Notes: generated by a model from the sequence alone, not told the origin. A stretch of DNA of 64,000 nucleotides from Enoplosus armatus (GCF_043641665.1 NC_092201.1:1606001-1670000); one strand, 5' to 3'; numbered from the stretch's first letter, positions 1 through 11,679 are shown. Translations and numbers: made by a program.

Positions 1-90
1 AGTATCATAGTGCAGTACTTCAAGCGTTGGTTCAAGCGTTCTGTTTCCTCCTGCTTCTTTCTGCTCTCACCACAAACACACATGCACGTA

Positions 91-127
91 CGCACACGCA
101 CACGCACACACACACACACACACACAC
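91..127 (+). repeat. CA microsatellite
   Basis: Imperfect (CA)n with ACGCAC interruptions at its left end, in the presumed intron 1 of ifng1. Confidence 0.9.
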
Positions 128-561
128 TTTTTTCATTAGCATTTATTATATGTATATTTAAAGGACTATTCTGGTGTTTTTGTGCATTAACTGCAGATAT
201 CATCCACCACAATCATTATTATTAGTCAACTTTATGTGAATTACATTATAGTCATGTGGTAATGCAGTGACAATGTCCTTCATGGTGCATTCAAGGACAA
301 TGGCTTTGCAACAGATGACACTCAAATCTCAGGGCCCTTGAACGCACCATCAATACAGTTGTTATGTAAAAGTCTAGGAAATTATAAATGCAATGCAAGA
401 ATTGACCGACTCTATCTGCTAGCACAATGTCCCCGAAATCTCAGATGTCAGAGCGTCCTTGAATGCACCAATAAGGACAGTTATTTTCCCAGAGCTAATA
501 GGGGAAAGACACTTGATTTACATGAACAGTGACCTGAAAATGTTTTGTCTCTTTTTTGCAG

Positions 562-3500
562 AGGATTCCACCTAAAGATAGATTTAACGGGAAGCCCGTC
601 TTCTCCAGGGAACCTCTGGCTGGAAGAATGGAGGTAAATTAAAGTCAACTTGATCATTGGACAAAGTTAGCTTCCATGCATCAACAGACAGGAACATGAA
701 GTGTCTGTGAAGTGTCTGTGGGCAGTTTGTGTCGGTGTGGAGTTTATCTTCTAACCTCACAGCCTCCTCTCCTTAAACATCCAAAGCAAAGAAATGTCTA
801 TAAAACATGACAGACACTGTACAGGCTTCATAGTTTGCCCTGAACATAACCTGAAAGGCACATCATTGTCTCAGGCTGCACACATCTCAACCATAACCTT
901 AAATGAAGAGTTCAACATTTTGGGAAATGTGTTTGCTGTCTTTCTTCCCGAGATTGAGATCAGAAGATTGATGCTACTCTCGTGACTGTGTGTTAAGTAT
1001 GAGTTGGAAGCAGTTAGCCTAGCTTAGCATAAAGACTGGATGTAGGTGGAAACAGCTAGCCTGGCTCTGTCCACTGGACTGCTTTCAGATGCTTTCCATG
1101 GTCTCCTGTTGAGCTCTACCATCTTTAGCTAGCTAGTAATCACTGAGTCAGCAGCTGGCTGGTGTTTTCCTCTGTTTCTGTCTTTCACAGTGAAGTCTGA
1201 CACCGCCAACAGTTTCTTTATCACACTGGAATTTGTGTTGAGGTTTTTGAGGGTTTTCTCCTGCTGGCTCTGCATTGTGCAAACCTTTGTGCAACTATTC
1301 TCAGGCTGCGAATCAAACTTTCACTCTTAATCAACTGTGATACAAAACCACTTCATGGTTGGTTTTCAGTACTGAGCGCCAACAGAGTCGAACCACTAAA
1401 CACCAGCCTAAGACTCTTCACAGTCTGCAGCGCTGCAGTTGGTTGTTTGCTGCTTTTTGTGAAGTCTTGTGTGGTTAACAAGATGATATCTAGGTAAGAT
1501 AAGATCGAGGGACGTGCTTTGCAAACTAGCTGCTAAATGCTGAGATATCTTGCATGGATTCATGTTGTGTACTCGTCCCTAAAAATAAACATAGATCTGA
1601 AGATTTGAAACTGGAATGCCAATTTGAGCATGATTTTGTTTTCTCTTCCTGTTCAGATGATCAGATAACGATTTAAAGATAACCACTTATTAGAGTACAT
1701 GTTGATTTTTTGGAAACTAAATGATTTAAAGTATAAAGGCCTCTCTAAGCTCTGACACAGTTGAGTCTGTGAGATTGTGGCTGAGTGTGAGAATGAGATT
1801 TGGCCATTTTGCAGCACTTGGATCAGCTTTGGCCCACTGTTGGAACTGGTACCGGCATTGTGATGTTGTCTTGGCCCAACGGTGGCGAGAGTCCGGCACA
1901 CCTGGCTGTTGGACTGATGTTCCTTGTTTGTTTGTTTCAGTATTGAGAAATCTTTTGAAATGCTATAAAAGTCATGACGGAAAAAAAAAAGTAAAGTCAG
2001 CATGAACATTTATCATATTTAGGTATTCATGGTGGAACATAGGGAACTTAAAATAGCCAAGACTTAAAGGCCACACACCCCTCTGGGTTTTCCCATTTTG
2101 TTTTCCACCACACAGATGTTACATTTCATCAACTTTGAATTTGTCCCCGTCTAGCGTCCTCATGTGACTCATCTGAGGTGAATCACTGTTTTAGGCAACA
2201 ATTAAACTGCTTCCATGTAGACTGAAGACATTCTCCAAAGTCTTATACCCACGAGATTCACCTGGAGATGGTCAAGAATGAAAACTCCTGCAACCATTAA
2301 GCCATTAAGGCTCTTTCAAATACATTTTACCAAATTTAACACAGGACTTTGACAAGGTTAAGACCGTTCTTCCACCATGTAAAAGGGTTTTGAGCACCTC
2401 AAGGCTGGTACAACATAACCACAAATGTGTACTTTCATATTTTATACCATCAGTGTAGATTGAGTCCTTCTTTTTAAGCAGGCTTTGGTTTCATTCATCA
2501 AACGTGCTGCAAGAAGCTGCGGTTTTTCTTGGGACAAAACCATCAGTATTGTCTAATTAAAAAGACATTTAAATATCACCTACCAGAAACCAGGAACAGA
2601 ATGTTGTATTTATTATTGTGTTTCTCCTTCAGATGAAGCGGGTGTTCATGGGTGGCGTTTTGGAGACGTACGAAAAGCTGCTTGGCCAGATGTTGAAGCA
2701 GCTGCCCACCCAGAGTCCCCTGACAGCCACCCCCGGCACCGGCACCGGCAGTGATGCTGAGACAGGACCGGACGGGGAAGTCAGGACGGAGCTGAACTTC
2801 ATCCTGAAGAAGGTCCAGGACCTGAGGAAACACCGTTACCATGAGCAGGATAAGCTCCTGCAGGGACTGCAGTCTCTCAAACACATCGAGGTAGAGAGAC
2901 ATCGACTCACACTGAGAAAGAGACAGAGAGAGAGAGAGACAGAAAATATATTTACGTGGATCTGACTGTTGGCCTTCTGACCTGGGTAGAAATGATACTG
3001 TATTAGGCTTAAGGAGACCCCTACGAAAGCTTAAAGCAAGGCTCGAGGAGGGACTACGTAGGGCTTACGGGGGTTTATGAAAGATTTATGTAGGGCCTAT
3101 GAATGGCTTAATGAAGGCTTATTTGGAGGGCTGATGTATGACTTAATTTAAGGCTTACAGAAGGCTAAAATAGGGCTTGCCGGGGGCCTCCGTAGGGCTT
3201 GAAGTTAGGCTAGTAGAGGGTTTATGGAGGGCTTATGTGAGGCTTAAATGAACTGTTATTGAAGGTTTATGTAGCACGTATGAAGGGTTTATGAAGGATT
3301 TAAAGTAAAGCTTTATGCCTATGGACAACTTATACAGGGCTTAAAGCAAGACTTATGGAAGGCTTATGTATAACTTAAGTAGGGCTTATAGACAGTTTAA
3401 AGTAAGGCTTATGGCAAGTTTATGGAAGCTTTATGTAGGGTCTAAAGCAAGTCATATCAAAGGCTGCTCCATAAACCCTTCATAAGCTCTACTAAAGGTT

Positions 3501-3750
3501 ATATGGGACTTTCAACGTGGCTTTGCGATGTGTTATTTTTTATTGTGGGTCTGTTTTTGTTAAAAATTTATGTAAAATTTATCTCCTCTCCTCTATCGTC
3601 CTCTAGATGGATAACTTTGTCATCCAGAGCAAAGCATTGTGGGAGCTGCCGTGGCTGTACGAGGAGGCGAGCTCACTGCCTGACAACTTCAGGATGCAGA
3701 GGAGGCGACGCCGGCAAGCACAGAGGGTCAAAACTCGTCTGGGAGCCTGA
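562..3750 (+). CDS. ifng1: Interferon gamma (type II interferon), exons 2-4, 5' partial
   Basis: Secreted cytokine that activates macrophages through the IFN-gamma receptor and JAK/STAT1. Three coding exons are visible, all joined in phase 0: 562-633, 2633-2890 and 3607-3750 (stop TGA 3748-3750). They give 24 + 86 + 47 residues and have AG acceptors and GT donors. The exon 4 start carries the family signature ([12 protein letters not shown]), and the C-terminus has the basic nuclear-localisation run [13 protein letters not shown], both hallmarks of fish IFN-gamma. Exon 3 has a Thr/Gly-rich stretch (PGTGTGS) from a short GGCACC repeat in the inter-helix loop. The visible part has no N-glycosylation sequon. 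The signal-peptide exon was not found in bases 1-561 and should lie upstream. The neighbour dyrk2 supports orthology. ifng1rel is the main alternative, but the long basic tail and gene position favour ifng1. Confidence 0.93.
900..1110 (+). repeat. Percomorph interspersed repeat (TTAGCATAAAGACTGG family)
   Basis: The stretch contains CAACATTTTGGGAAAT and then TTAGCCTAGCTTAGCATAAAGACTGG in pieces. The same pair recurs near 24425-24780, 29570-29670 and 43490-43560 on the + strand, and near 13880-14000 and 52085-52145 on the - strand. I recognise it as a common fish MITE-like repeat and cannot name its family. It lies in ifng1 intron 2. Confidence 0.6.
3000..3500 (+). repeat. Degenerate short-unit array (GGCTTATGNAG-like) in ifng1 intron 3
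   Basis: About 45 imperfect units of roughly 10-12 bases built on GGCTTAT, GGGCTTA and GGTTTATG run head to tail through most of the intron between exons 3 and 4. The last units (about 3468-3500) read in the opposite orientation (CCATAAACCCTTCATAAG), so the array can fold back on itself. Confidence 0.75.
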
Positions 3751-3953
3751 AACACCAACAGGCTGAAGTCAGCAAGTGCAAAAAGGAATAACAGTAAAAC
3801 ACAGATTTAAAATTGATAAAACAACTTGAGAGAAAATATCCAAATTTAAACCAGCGTGCCAACTTTTTACATTTTTCTTTGTTTTTAGAGGTTATTATAG
3901 AGATTATTTCATGTATATTTATTACAATGACAGTGAACCAGCAGCCTAAGCCT

Positions 3954-3959
3954 AATAAA
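3954..3959 (+). terminator. Proximal polyadenylation signal (AATAAA) of ifng1
   Basis: AATAAA lies about 200 bases after the ifng1 stop codon. Use of this site would leave the six-pentamer AU-rich cluster out of the mRNA. Confidence 0.5.
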
Positions 3960-4783
3960 TTAAATATTTAAAATTAATATATATTTTTAAGGAAGTTCGG
4001 AGCTTGATACTTGAAAGCAGTGTGCTGGTTTGATCCTGTGAAATGTTTGTCACTGCAAGATCCAGAGAGCTGATAACAATCACCTGGGAATACTTGATTT
4101 CTTTACCTATTTAAAAACTGCAGATGATTTAATGCCTAGAAAATCAGCCACGTAGATTTATAAAATCTTTAATTATCAGCTTATAATCACATGTGGTCTT
4201 GTAAAGTATTTTTTAATATTTCAGCATTTTCTCAAAAATAAGACGACAAAGATCAATCAGTAAAGAAGGAAAAGGATCGACTACTACGAGGCTAAAATTC
4301 AGAATGTTTTGGAGTGAAGTGGTGGTGGAGAAATTCATATTTTCACATGTGAATTATGATATTTACAATATTTCAATATTTTCATTAGATTTTAAGCTCC
4401 CTGATTGGAGGTTCTTATTGCAGAGATCTCTGGGAATCGCACTTGATTTGCCTTCGTACGTTGTTGAACACAACGTTGTACCTTTATCTTTTTAACAATG
4501 ACACAGAAGTTTTTTGTCAATTATAAAAATAGGACCGTCACTCCAGGAACCCCCCACTATCATCCCCTCTGTACTGCTTAAAAGAACTGATGATGATGAT
4601 GATGTTTACAGTACAAAGTACACCAGAGTTTAATGCTGATGTACTTAAATGTACTACAGGTCCTCTGAACATTCAGGTCAGCACTGAAGTACTTCACTGC
4701 AGTACAGGTACTCTGCAGCTGTAGTAGAAATACTGTACTCTTCAGGGATTTTTGTATTTTCCTAAAATGTTGTAATTTTCTAT

Positions 4784-4870
4784 ATTTATTTCTGTATTTA
4801 AGGTGTTTTTATTTAATATTAATATTTAATAATGAATCATAATTGTTATTGATTATTTATTGTGTATTTA
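4784..4870 (+). promoter_or_regulatory. AU-rich element in the probable distal 3' UTR of ifng1
   Basis: Six ATTTA pentamers start at 4784, 4796, 4811, 4824, 4855 and 4866, and a further one lies at 3917. Such clusters mark unstable cytokine mRNAs bound by TTP and related proteins. A polyadenylation signal follows at 4895, so the element would be part of the transcript if the distal site is used. That the UTR reaches this far is inferred. Confidence 0.6.
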
Positions 4871-4894
4871 TTGATTGGCACAAATATGCAACTG

Positions 4895-4900
4895 AATAAA
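4895..4900 (+). terminator. Distal polyadenylation signal (AATAAA) of ifng1
   Basis: AATAAA lies 25 bases after the AU-rich cluster and about 1.15 kb after the stop codon. It is a plausible main 3' end for a cytokine mRNA. Confidence 0.5.
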
Positions 4901-5633
4901 ACAGAATGAACTTAATTTTCTGATTCTTGCCATAATTGTTTAGGATGATAAGATGCACTTTGTTATTGATTTAATGTGATTATTAAAGTTGGTCCATGAT
5001 TACACCAAGATTTCAGACTTTTCTTTGGTTTTCTACAACAGAGAGTCGAGTTTAGTTGAGTCTCAACCTTCATTCTTGCACCAAAAACAATTTGACAAAA
5101 CAATCTCACCTCAAGGGTCTACTGAAGGAACCTCAAGATCATATCACATGATCTTCATTGGCAGTTTGATCAGTTGTCGTGAAATCATGAATGTCCACAT
5201 AATCAAGAGGTCCATAAAGGTCATTAAAGGGCACAGAAAAAGTGGAAAATTGAACATTTCTACGACAACTGGCCAAGCTCATGAGATGTGATGAAAAGCT
5301 CCAGAACAGCTACTTGGACCTTGAGGAGAGATTGTTTTCTTATCTGTGTGTGTCTAAGGTCAAGATTCATCTTTTAAACTCAAGCGTTGATTTGTTAAAG
5401 TCACAGGACTGTAGTCACCTGGTAACACTGCAAGGTACATTTGGGTGTCATCTGCATAATATATGATCTTCTTGTTTTGTCTGATTTATATATGTTTAAT
5501 TCATTTTGTATAACAGAAGCATATAAAAGTTAAATAAAACAGGCCCAATGATTGAGCCTTGGAGAACTCCCTCTTCATTTTGAGCTGCCGAGTAAGTCAA
5601 AATATCTCCTAACTACTTGCAACTAGGTTTCGT

Positions 5634-5690
5634 CTGGTGGTTCTCAACCTAGGGGTCGGGCCCCTCCAAAGGGTCACCAGATAAATATGT
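5634..5690. repeat. Possible DNA-transposon end (hAT-like)
   Basis: The segment GGTTCTCAACCTAGGGGTCG resembles the ends of hAT-type elements seen widely in vertebrates. No partner inverted repeat was found nearby. The rest of 4,991-7,280 holds AT-rich single-copy-looking DNA, a short (TA)n at about 6111-6125 and a G run at about 6911-6920. No gene was seen in it. Confidence 0.3.
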
Positions 5691-7129
5691 TCCACTGTCT
5701 GCTACATGGGGAAACCTACCATGTCCTTCATTTATTGACACAACTATACAACAAGTTTTACAACAGCTTATATCAAAGCCGTGGATATATAAAGAAACCG
5801 GTAAACGCAGTCCTCTTTCTGTTTTGGTTGCAATGGTTGACGCATTTTCTTCCATCATTTTCCCAGGAGATCGTCCCCGGTGGCAGACAGACCTGCACAG
5901 TGACAGAGAGGCTTATAGGGAATAGGGTCATTATTCTATATTCATAACATTGTGCATTTACTTCATAATGAAAAGTTAAAGCAAATAACTTGTCAATTGC
6001 CACTTTAAATGAAACCTTGTGAGACGTTTAGAGGGGAAATGTGTCCCACTTTGGTATTGCTAACAACTCACAGACATTTGAATGTGACAACAACAATGTG
6101 TTGTATTTTATATATATATATATATTGTATATTTTGTATTTTTAACTCATCATATGTGTTTCGTGTAAAATATGAATCTGCAAAGTAACTGCAGCTGTAG
6201 AGAGAACAAGATTCAGTTACAAACAAAAATCAAACAAACTTGTTATTCTGTTGTGACGAATCTCAGAGACCAGGATCCTCTGCAGGCAGACAGGCGGGTC
6301 GGGGTATTTCTGCAGCTACATAAAACTCAGACCCCCTCCCTCCCTCACTGTCACTTCCTGTGACATCACTTCTGGTAAATGTCAGGTAGCCTTCTTTTAC
6401 TGTAACTGCAGTCCTTACCCACAATGCACCCTGAATACTGTGTGTGTTTGTGAGGTTGTGACTTCTAAGAACCCGAGCTGTGCTTCCCCACAGCAGCCGG
6501 AGAGCAGAGCTGTTTGTGTGGTCAATAAACAAAAATATAGAATCTTAAAGGGACTTCACAACCACTGCACACTTTGTAAGAGACAAACAAACTGAGAGAT
6601 ATATCATTTCTAATAATTTCTTTAACGGAAAATGTTTCGTTTTGTTAGTTTGTTTGTCGGAGGGTGGTGTGACGTCCTCAGCGGTAGTGTTGAGACATTG
6701 CTCGGTCAGCCGGCGACAGTCAGATCAGATGAGACAGGTGTTAATCTATATTTTTCTTATTATTAACGAATCCCATTGGTTCCTACTGAAGACGTACATT
6801 TTTTAAAAAGGCTCAATGATTTTCTAAAACAGCTGGTCACTGTAGTTTTTATCAAACAAAAAGGAGGAAATAGTGCGTGGCTGGCAGTTACTTACTCTGT
6901 CTGGACTTTGTGGGGGGGGGGGGCATCGAGGGGGCAGACTGCTGCGATGGTAAAGGGCACTTCGGAAACCATAATGACACCGAGAGAGACACTGAGAGTC
7001 AACAGTCACCCCCCACCTCTGTTTCTGTGTGTGTGTGTGTGTTTCAGTGTTAGTCAGCATGTTGCAGATGCTATTGCAGGCGAAAGGAAATTAGTTTTTG
7101 CATGTCTATAAATGTCACTAAACTCTACG

Positions 7130-7154
7130 CTGCTGCTGCTGCTGCTGCTGCTGC
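7130..7154 (+). repeat. CTG trinucleotide repeat (8 units)
   Basis: Perfect (CTG)8 in non-coding DNA between ifng1 and dyrk2. Confidence 0.9.
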
Positions 7155-7284
7155 AAACAGGCTGCAGAGAGGCATGATGGACTGTGGACACATCAGCAAA
7201 CATATATTATTATATATTTATATAATATAATTATTAATCTTATTCTTTTTACCTTTATATTTTTACATGTTTGTTGTCAGCACC

Positions 7285-7346
7285 TTCAGACCACAGCAAA
7301 TTCCTTGTAATGTATATTACTTGGCAATAAACAGTTTCTGATTCTG
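7285..7346 (+). mobile_element. 3' tail of a non-LTR retrotransposon
   Basis: The sequence AAATTCCTTGTAATGTAT, followed by CTTGGCAATAAA and GATTCTGA repeats, is the typical 3' end of a fish LINE. A second copy with the same order lies at 10545-10605 (AATTGCTTGTATGTG, then CTTGGCAATAAA). Confidence 0.55.
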
Positions 7347-7439
7347 AGTCTGACATTTTGCTTTCAGATCATTTTCTTTAGCTCTATGCTGCCAATAGCT
7401 CCCTGTTTAATAATTATATAATTTATGGGATCAGGTGGC

Positions 7440-8215
7440 GTGCGATCAGCTAAGAGTCTACGGCAGTTCTGTGAGGTTGTACTTGGGCACAGCGGTGCTT
7501 TGAGTTAAATGCTAACTTCAGCATGCTAACATGCCGATGTTTAACAGGTATAGAGGTTACCCAAGCACTAAACTCGTGGTCTGAAAAGTGAAGTCAATGC
7601 AGAAGGGCCTTAAACCTGCATTCTTTCTAATGACCAGCAGGGGGCGACTCCACTGGTTGCAGAAAGGGGTCTGATTGTATAGAGCCTACTTCTCACTTGA
7701 TTTATTACATTAGTAAACATTTTCCTATTGAGTTCATGGCCTCAATCGCTAGTTTCAAGGCTTCAACACAGCATGATGTTCATTTAGTAAATTCTGGTCC
7801 CATTTAGAGTAAAATAGACGATAAAGCGGGGGATGCTTTAGGGTGGGGCTGCCTTGTGATTGAAAAGTTGCTCCCACGGCCGCCTGTCAATCAGGATAGA
7901 GGCGTTCAGTTGTACTAAAAGGCACTTGAGGAGTCGGCTCCAACCTCTGGTTCCAAAAAACCAAGATGGCTACGGCCAAAATGCCAAACTCGAGGCTTCA
8001 AAACAGAAATCCACGTGTGTCTTACTTTAGTGTGTTTAGCATGCTAACGTTAATTACTCCAAAGTACAGCTGAGGCTGATGGGAATGTCATTAGCTCTGC
8101 AGGTATTTGGTCATAAACAAAAGTATTAGACAAATTAAAATGCTGATCATGAATGTCTGTGTAAAAGTTCAATCCAAATAGTTGTTGAGATATTTCAATC
8201 TGGACCAAAGAGACC
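7440..8215 (+). repeat. Nested interspersed repeats: one element split by another
   Basis: The outer repeat carries CATGCTAACATGCCGATGTTTA and is broken near 7556. It resumes near 8028 with TTAGCATGCTAACG, then GTATTTGGTCATAAAC and TTGTTGAGATATTTCAATCT. The ~470-base insert (about 7557-8027) begins with GTGAAGTCAATGCAGAAGGG and holds GACCAGCAGGGGGCGACTCC and ACCAAGATGGCTACGGCCAA, which I recognise as a second high-copy fish repeat. Other copies of the outer element lie near 16160-16395, 58190-58535 and, on the - strand, 55935-56180. Confidence 0.65.
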
Positions 8216-8805
8216 ATCGACAGATCTGTGCTGCGGGAAAAGACAAAATGAGAGTTAATCAGAATAAATCCAAACAGCTTCTGTTTTATGGTTCATATTA
8301 TCAACAGGAAACGTCTCACACACACACACACACAGATCGCTATCTAACCACTGAAAGAAGATGAAATGATCAGGAGGAGATAAGAAATACTTGAGAAACG
8401 GCAGAGAAAGAGAGGAGTTATATAAGTAATTCAACTTGCTGCTGATCCAACAGGTAAAGGACTAGTAATAATAGTCACTAATAATACAAAACTCTTTTAA
8501 AATATTTAGATTTGGGTGGAAAGTTGGTCAAATAAGACAGATTAAAGGCCCCGTCACACCAGCTTTTAAAACAGAAAGAATCTGCGGCAAAATCAAGTAA
8601 TTTCATTGGATTCGTCACAATCTGTGGATCCTGCACACCTGAGGATTTGCACCAATCACAAAAGCAATCTGTGTTTACAGCGCTAACCGCTGAAAGATCG
8701 CAGGAGCGGAGAATACAAACCACTTTTAGAAGAAGCAAACAAATCTAGACAGGTAGGTCTTAAACAGGCAGCAGGTCAAGGTGGGGAGGATTTGGGAATG
8801 TGAAC

Positions 8806-8878
8806 AGGTGGATGTGGGAGTCAGGTGGATGTGGGAGTCAGGTGGATGTGGGAGTCAGGTGGATGTGGGAGTCAGGTG
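8806..8878 (+). repeat. 17-bp minisatellite, 4 copies
   Basis: Four identical head-to-tail copies of AGGTGGATGTGGGAGTC occupy 8806-8873, followed by a partial fifth. The lack of divergence suggests recent expansion. Confidence 0.95.
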
Positions 8879-9223
8879 ACCAGGATTGGTAGGAAGGTCA
8901 GAGGGCATCTGGTGGACGGAGCAAAATAAAAACAACTGACGTGACGATAAGATATAATCAGAAAGCTATTTTCTGCTGCATTAATGGTCTTCCTGCTTAC
9001 ATGTGAAAATATGAATACTGCATACTGTGCGTAATACTGTAATACTGTATGTTATACATGAAGGGGTCCTTTAAGGGAACCTGACTTCATGTGTCTGGAT
9101 AAGAAGATGATTCTGGCACTTTTCTAAGGTGTTTGTCGCCCGGTTTCAGTGTGTTTCATGGTTTCAGTGAAAATGCTGACTGTTGAAAAGAGAAAAAAAA
9201 ACCATCATACCTTAGCGTCATTG

Positions 9224-9275
<52 letters not shown>
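9224..9275 (+). repeat. CA microsatellite (about 26 units)
   Basis: Perfect (AC)n tract. Confidence 0.95.
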
Positions 9276-9276
<1 letters not shown>

Positions 9277-9372
9277 CTCATTAACATAACAGACAGAAAT
9301 GCACAGTGGCATTTCCATGAAGTTACGTGTTGTTTCCTGTTGCAAAGGAAGCTCTGAGTGGGTTCACAGCAA

Positions 9373-9421
<49 letters not shown>
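9373..9421 (+). repeat. CA microsatellite (about 24 units)
   Basis: Perfect (AC)n tract about 100 bases from the previous one, separated by unique sequence. Confidence 0.95.
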
Positions 9422-9424
<3 letters not shown>

Positions 9425-10544
9425 CGTATCACAGTGATAGTGAGCGAGAGTAGAAAGCAGAAATAGAAGAGGAGAAGACACGCTGCCTATAGATACAATA
9501 ACTATCCACTTTAGGGCTTTTTCTGGAGCTCTCTGTTGTGTCTCACTGCCTTCCTCAGCGTTGGAGTTCAAGCTGTCATTAAGACGAAACTATCATTCAT
9601 AAATTGAAAAAAAGAAGAAATAACTAAAATGTATTACTATTGATTTCATATATTATAAGTCTTCATTTTCTTTCCAATCTATAACAGAGAGACGTGCAGA
9701 AGCTAATTTAAATATTTTTGTTTGGATTTGTTGCCGTAATAAATTAATATTCCTCAGTTGAATCAGTTGAACGCTGAATTACGCTGTCTTGACAGACAGA
9801 GGAGTTTTTAGGGAAGCAACAGCCTCGATTGACACCTCGTCTCAGCCATGGTGGTTGCAAAAACTGACAGCTGGCAGCGAGTGGCATCAACCCCCCCCCC
9901 CCCCCCTCACAGAAACCTCACAGACTGTGGGAGCATCAGGTGGATCAATGTGATATACTTTGAAAAAGGGACACGTCTTTGATGGAAAACGAGTCTAAAG
10001 GAGTCCAGAGGGTTTAAATAGCGTAATAAGACACTATTATATATATCTCATGACTGACAGTGTAAAGTTTCTTGGATGTAGTAAAGTTTGTCCTGAGGTC
10101 ACGGGGTCATCAAAATCAAACGGTCGATTCTCTCGGCAGCAGGAAGGACGGACGGATGTCTCCACTTTAAGGTTTTCCCTCCACTGGGACATAAAACACC
10201 ATTTGTAGTTGTGACACAATCATGACAATAACTTTTCTGCATGGTGGGGAACCTCATTTCCTGCGAGACATCGACCTTGGTTGACCTCTGTGGTGTTCTG
10301 TGTTTTCATGCAGGAGTCCAAAGTCTCTGCTGACATCTGGTGGACAATCTGTGCAACTACAACCACGACACAGAGGCTTTACATCACAAACACATATTCC
10401 ATTTCACTCTTATCTTTTTAAAACACATATATTTCACATATTTTTTAGTGTCATTTTCTATTTTCTACTTATGATTATTGACTTCTGCAGTACTTGTTCT
10501 TTTTCTTTTCTCTTACTATGATTATTGTGACCATTATGCACCAA

Positions 10545-10605
10545 AACACCAAGACAAATTGCTTGTATGTGAAAACCTACTTGGCAATAAACCGGTTTCT
10601 GATTC
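10545..10605 (+). mobile_element. 3' tail of a non-LTR retrotransposon
   Basis: Second copy of the tail seen at 7285-7346, ending CTTGGCAATAAACCGGTTTC and GATTC. Only the extreme 3' end is recognisable. Confidence 0.5.
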
Positions 10606-10739
10606 ATAAAGAGAAAAGTCACACTGGGTGTAATAATGTCTTTCAGGCACGAGACGGCAGCAGAGCATCCAGCTAACATGAACTTCTGCACTGAAGTGTT
10701 TTACAGCCGCCTACTGGCCGATGTGGCTGATGAAAATAA

Positions 10740-11085
10740 TACTGCCACAGTGTAGAAATACTAGTAAATAATACCAAATACTTACAAATGCAAGTCCTGC
10801 ATTCAAAATCTTATTTCAGTGAAAGTACATGTAAGCATCAAAATATACTACCAAAAGTACAAATTATACAGAGTGGCCCAGAAAAAGGAAATACTCCATT
10901 TTATGCTACTTTATACTACTTAACACTATAAAGTAGCACATCTCCTTCATCACAGATTTGAAGTACTTTATTTGAATATTTCCATTGTATGCTGCCTTAT
11001 TCTTCTACTGCATTACATTTCTGAGAGAAATATTGTACTTTTTACTGCACATTTATTTAACAGCTATAGTTACTAGATTTTATAC

Positions 11086-11120
<35 letters not shown>

Positions 11121-11290
11121 TAAAAGATATAAATAAAAGTATCTGCCAAATGATTATACTGTAATGATAAGTATCACACTGGGTGTAGTGGCAGCTGTAA
11201 AACTACTAGGTGGCAGCAGAGAACGTGCTGCTCAACTCCTGACTTCTGCAGTACAATAAAATACTTCTACTACAGATACTAGTATCCATG
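10740..11290. repeat. Percomorph 'AAGTACTTTTACT' interspersed repeat
   Basis: Runs such as CATTACATTTCTGAGAGAAA, TATTGTACTTTTTACTGCAC and AAGTCCTGCATTCAAAATCT belong to a very common percomorph repeat. Further copies or fragments lie near 4560-4750, 11970-12160, 14890-15410, 15990-16140 and 53620-53810. This copy also holds a (TA)n tract at about 11089-11118. Confidence 0.6.
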
Positions 11291-11456
11291 AATACTTCAG
11301 CAGGCGAGACAAGAGACAGTCGTAGAATCTGTACTTCCTGCAGAAAGATGACAATCTGAGTCACATACTTAATACTGCTTATTATTATTATTATTAGTTA
11401 TATTGTTCATTCAATAATATTCACGTCAAGCAGAGAGCGACGGACACATCAGAGAG

Positions 11457-11458
<2 letters not shown>

Positions 11459-11490
<32 letters not shown>

Positions 11491-11526
11491 AGTGTGTGTG
11501 TGAGTGTGTGTGTGTGTGAGAGAGAG
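11459..11526 (+). repeat. GT microsatellite with GAGA interruptions
   Basis: (GT)n broken by GAGAG blocks. It pairs in inverted orientation with the long CA tract at 11597-11673. Confidence 0.9.
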
Positions 11527-11595
11527 ACAGTTGTATGATGAAGAGAGACGCTGGAAATAAACTGACCTCTGGCCTGACAAATCTGACACCATCTG

Positions 11596-11596
<1 letters not shown>

Positions 11597-11673
<77 letters not shown>
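11597..11673 (+). repeat. CA microsatellite (about 38 units), longest in the window
   Basis: Perfect 77-base (AC)n tract. With the GT tract 70 bases upstream it forms a long potential hairpin. Confidence 0.95.

Positions 11674-11679
<6 letters not shown>

Noticed and set aside
10..561. ifng1 exon 1 with signal peptide
   Set aside because: No hydrophobic leader with a start codon and a phase-0 GT donor was found before exon 2. A Tyr-Phe-Lys-like stretch at about 18-26 lacks a good donor.
9156..9571. Open frames rich in Cys-Val or Thr-His repeats, here and at 11421-11786 and 42472-42711
   Set aside because: They are translations of CA/GT microsatellites with no flanking coding signal.
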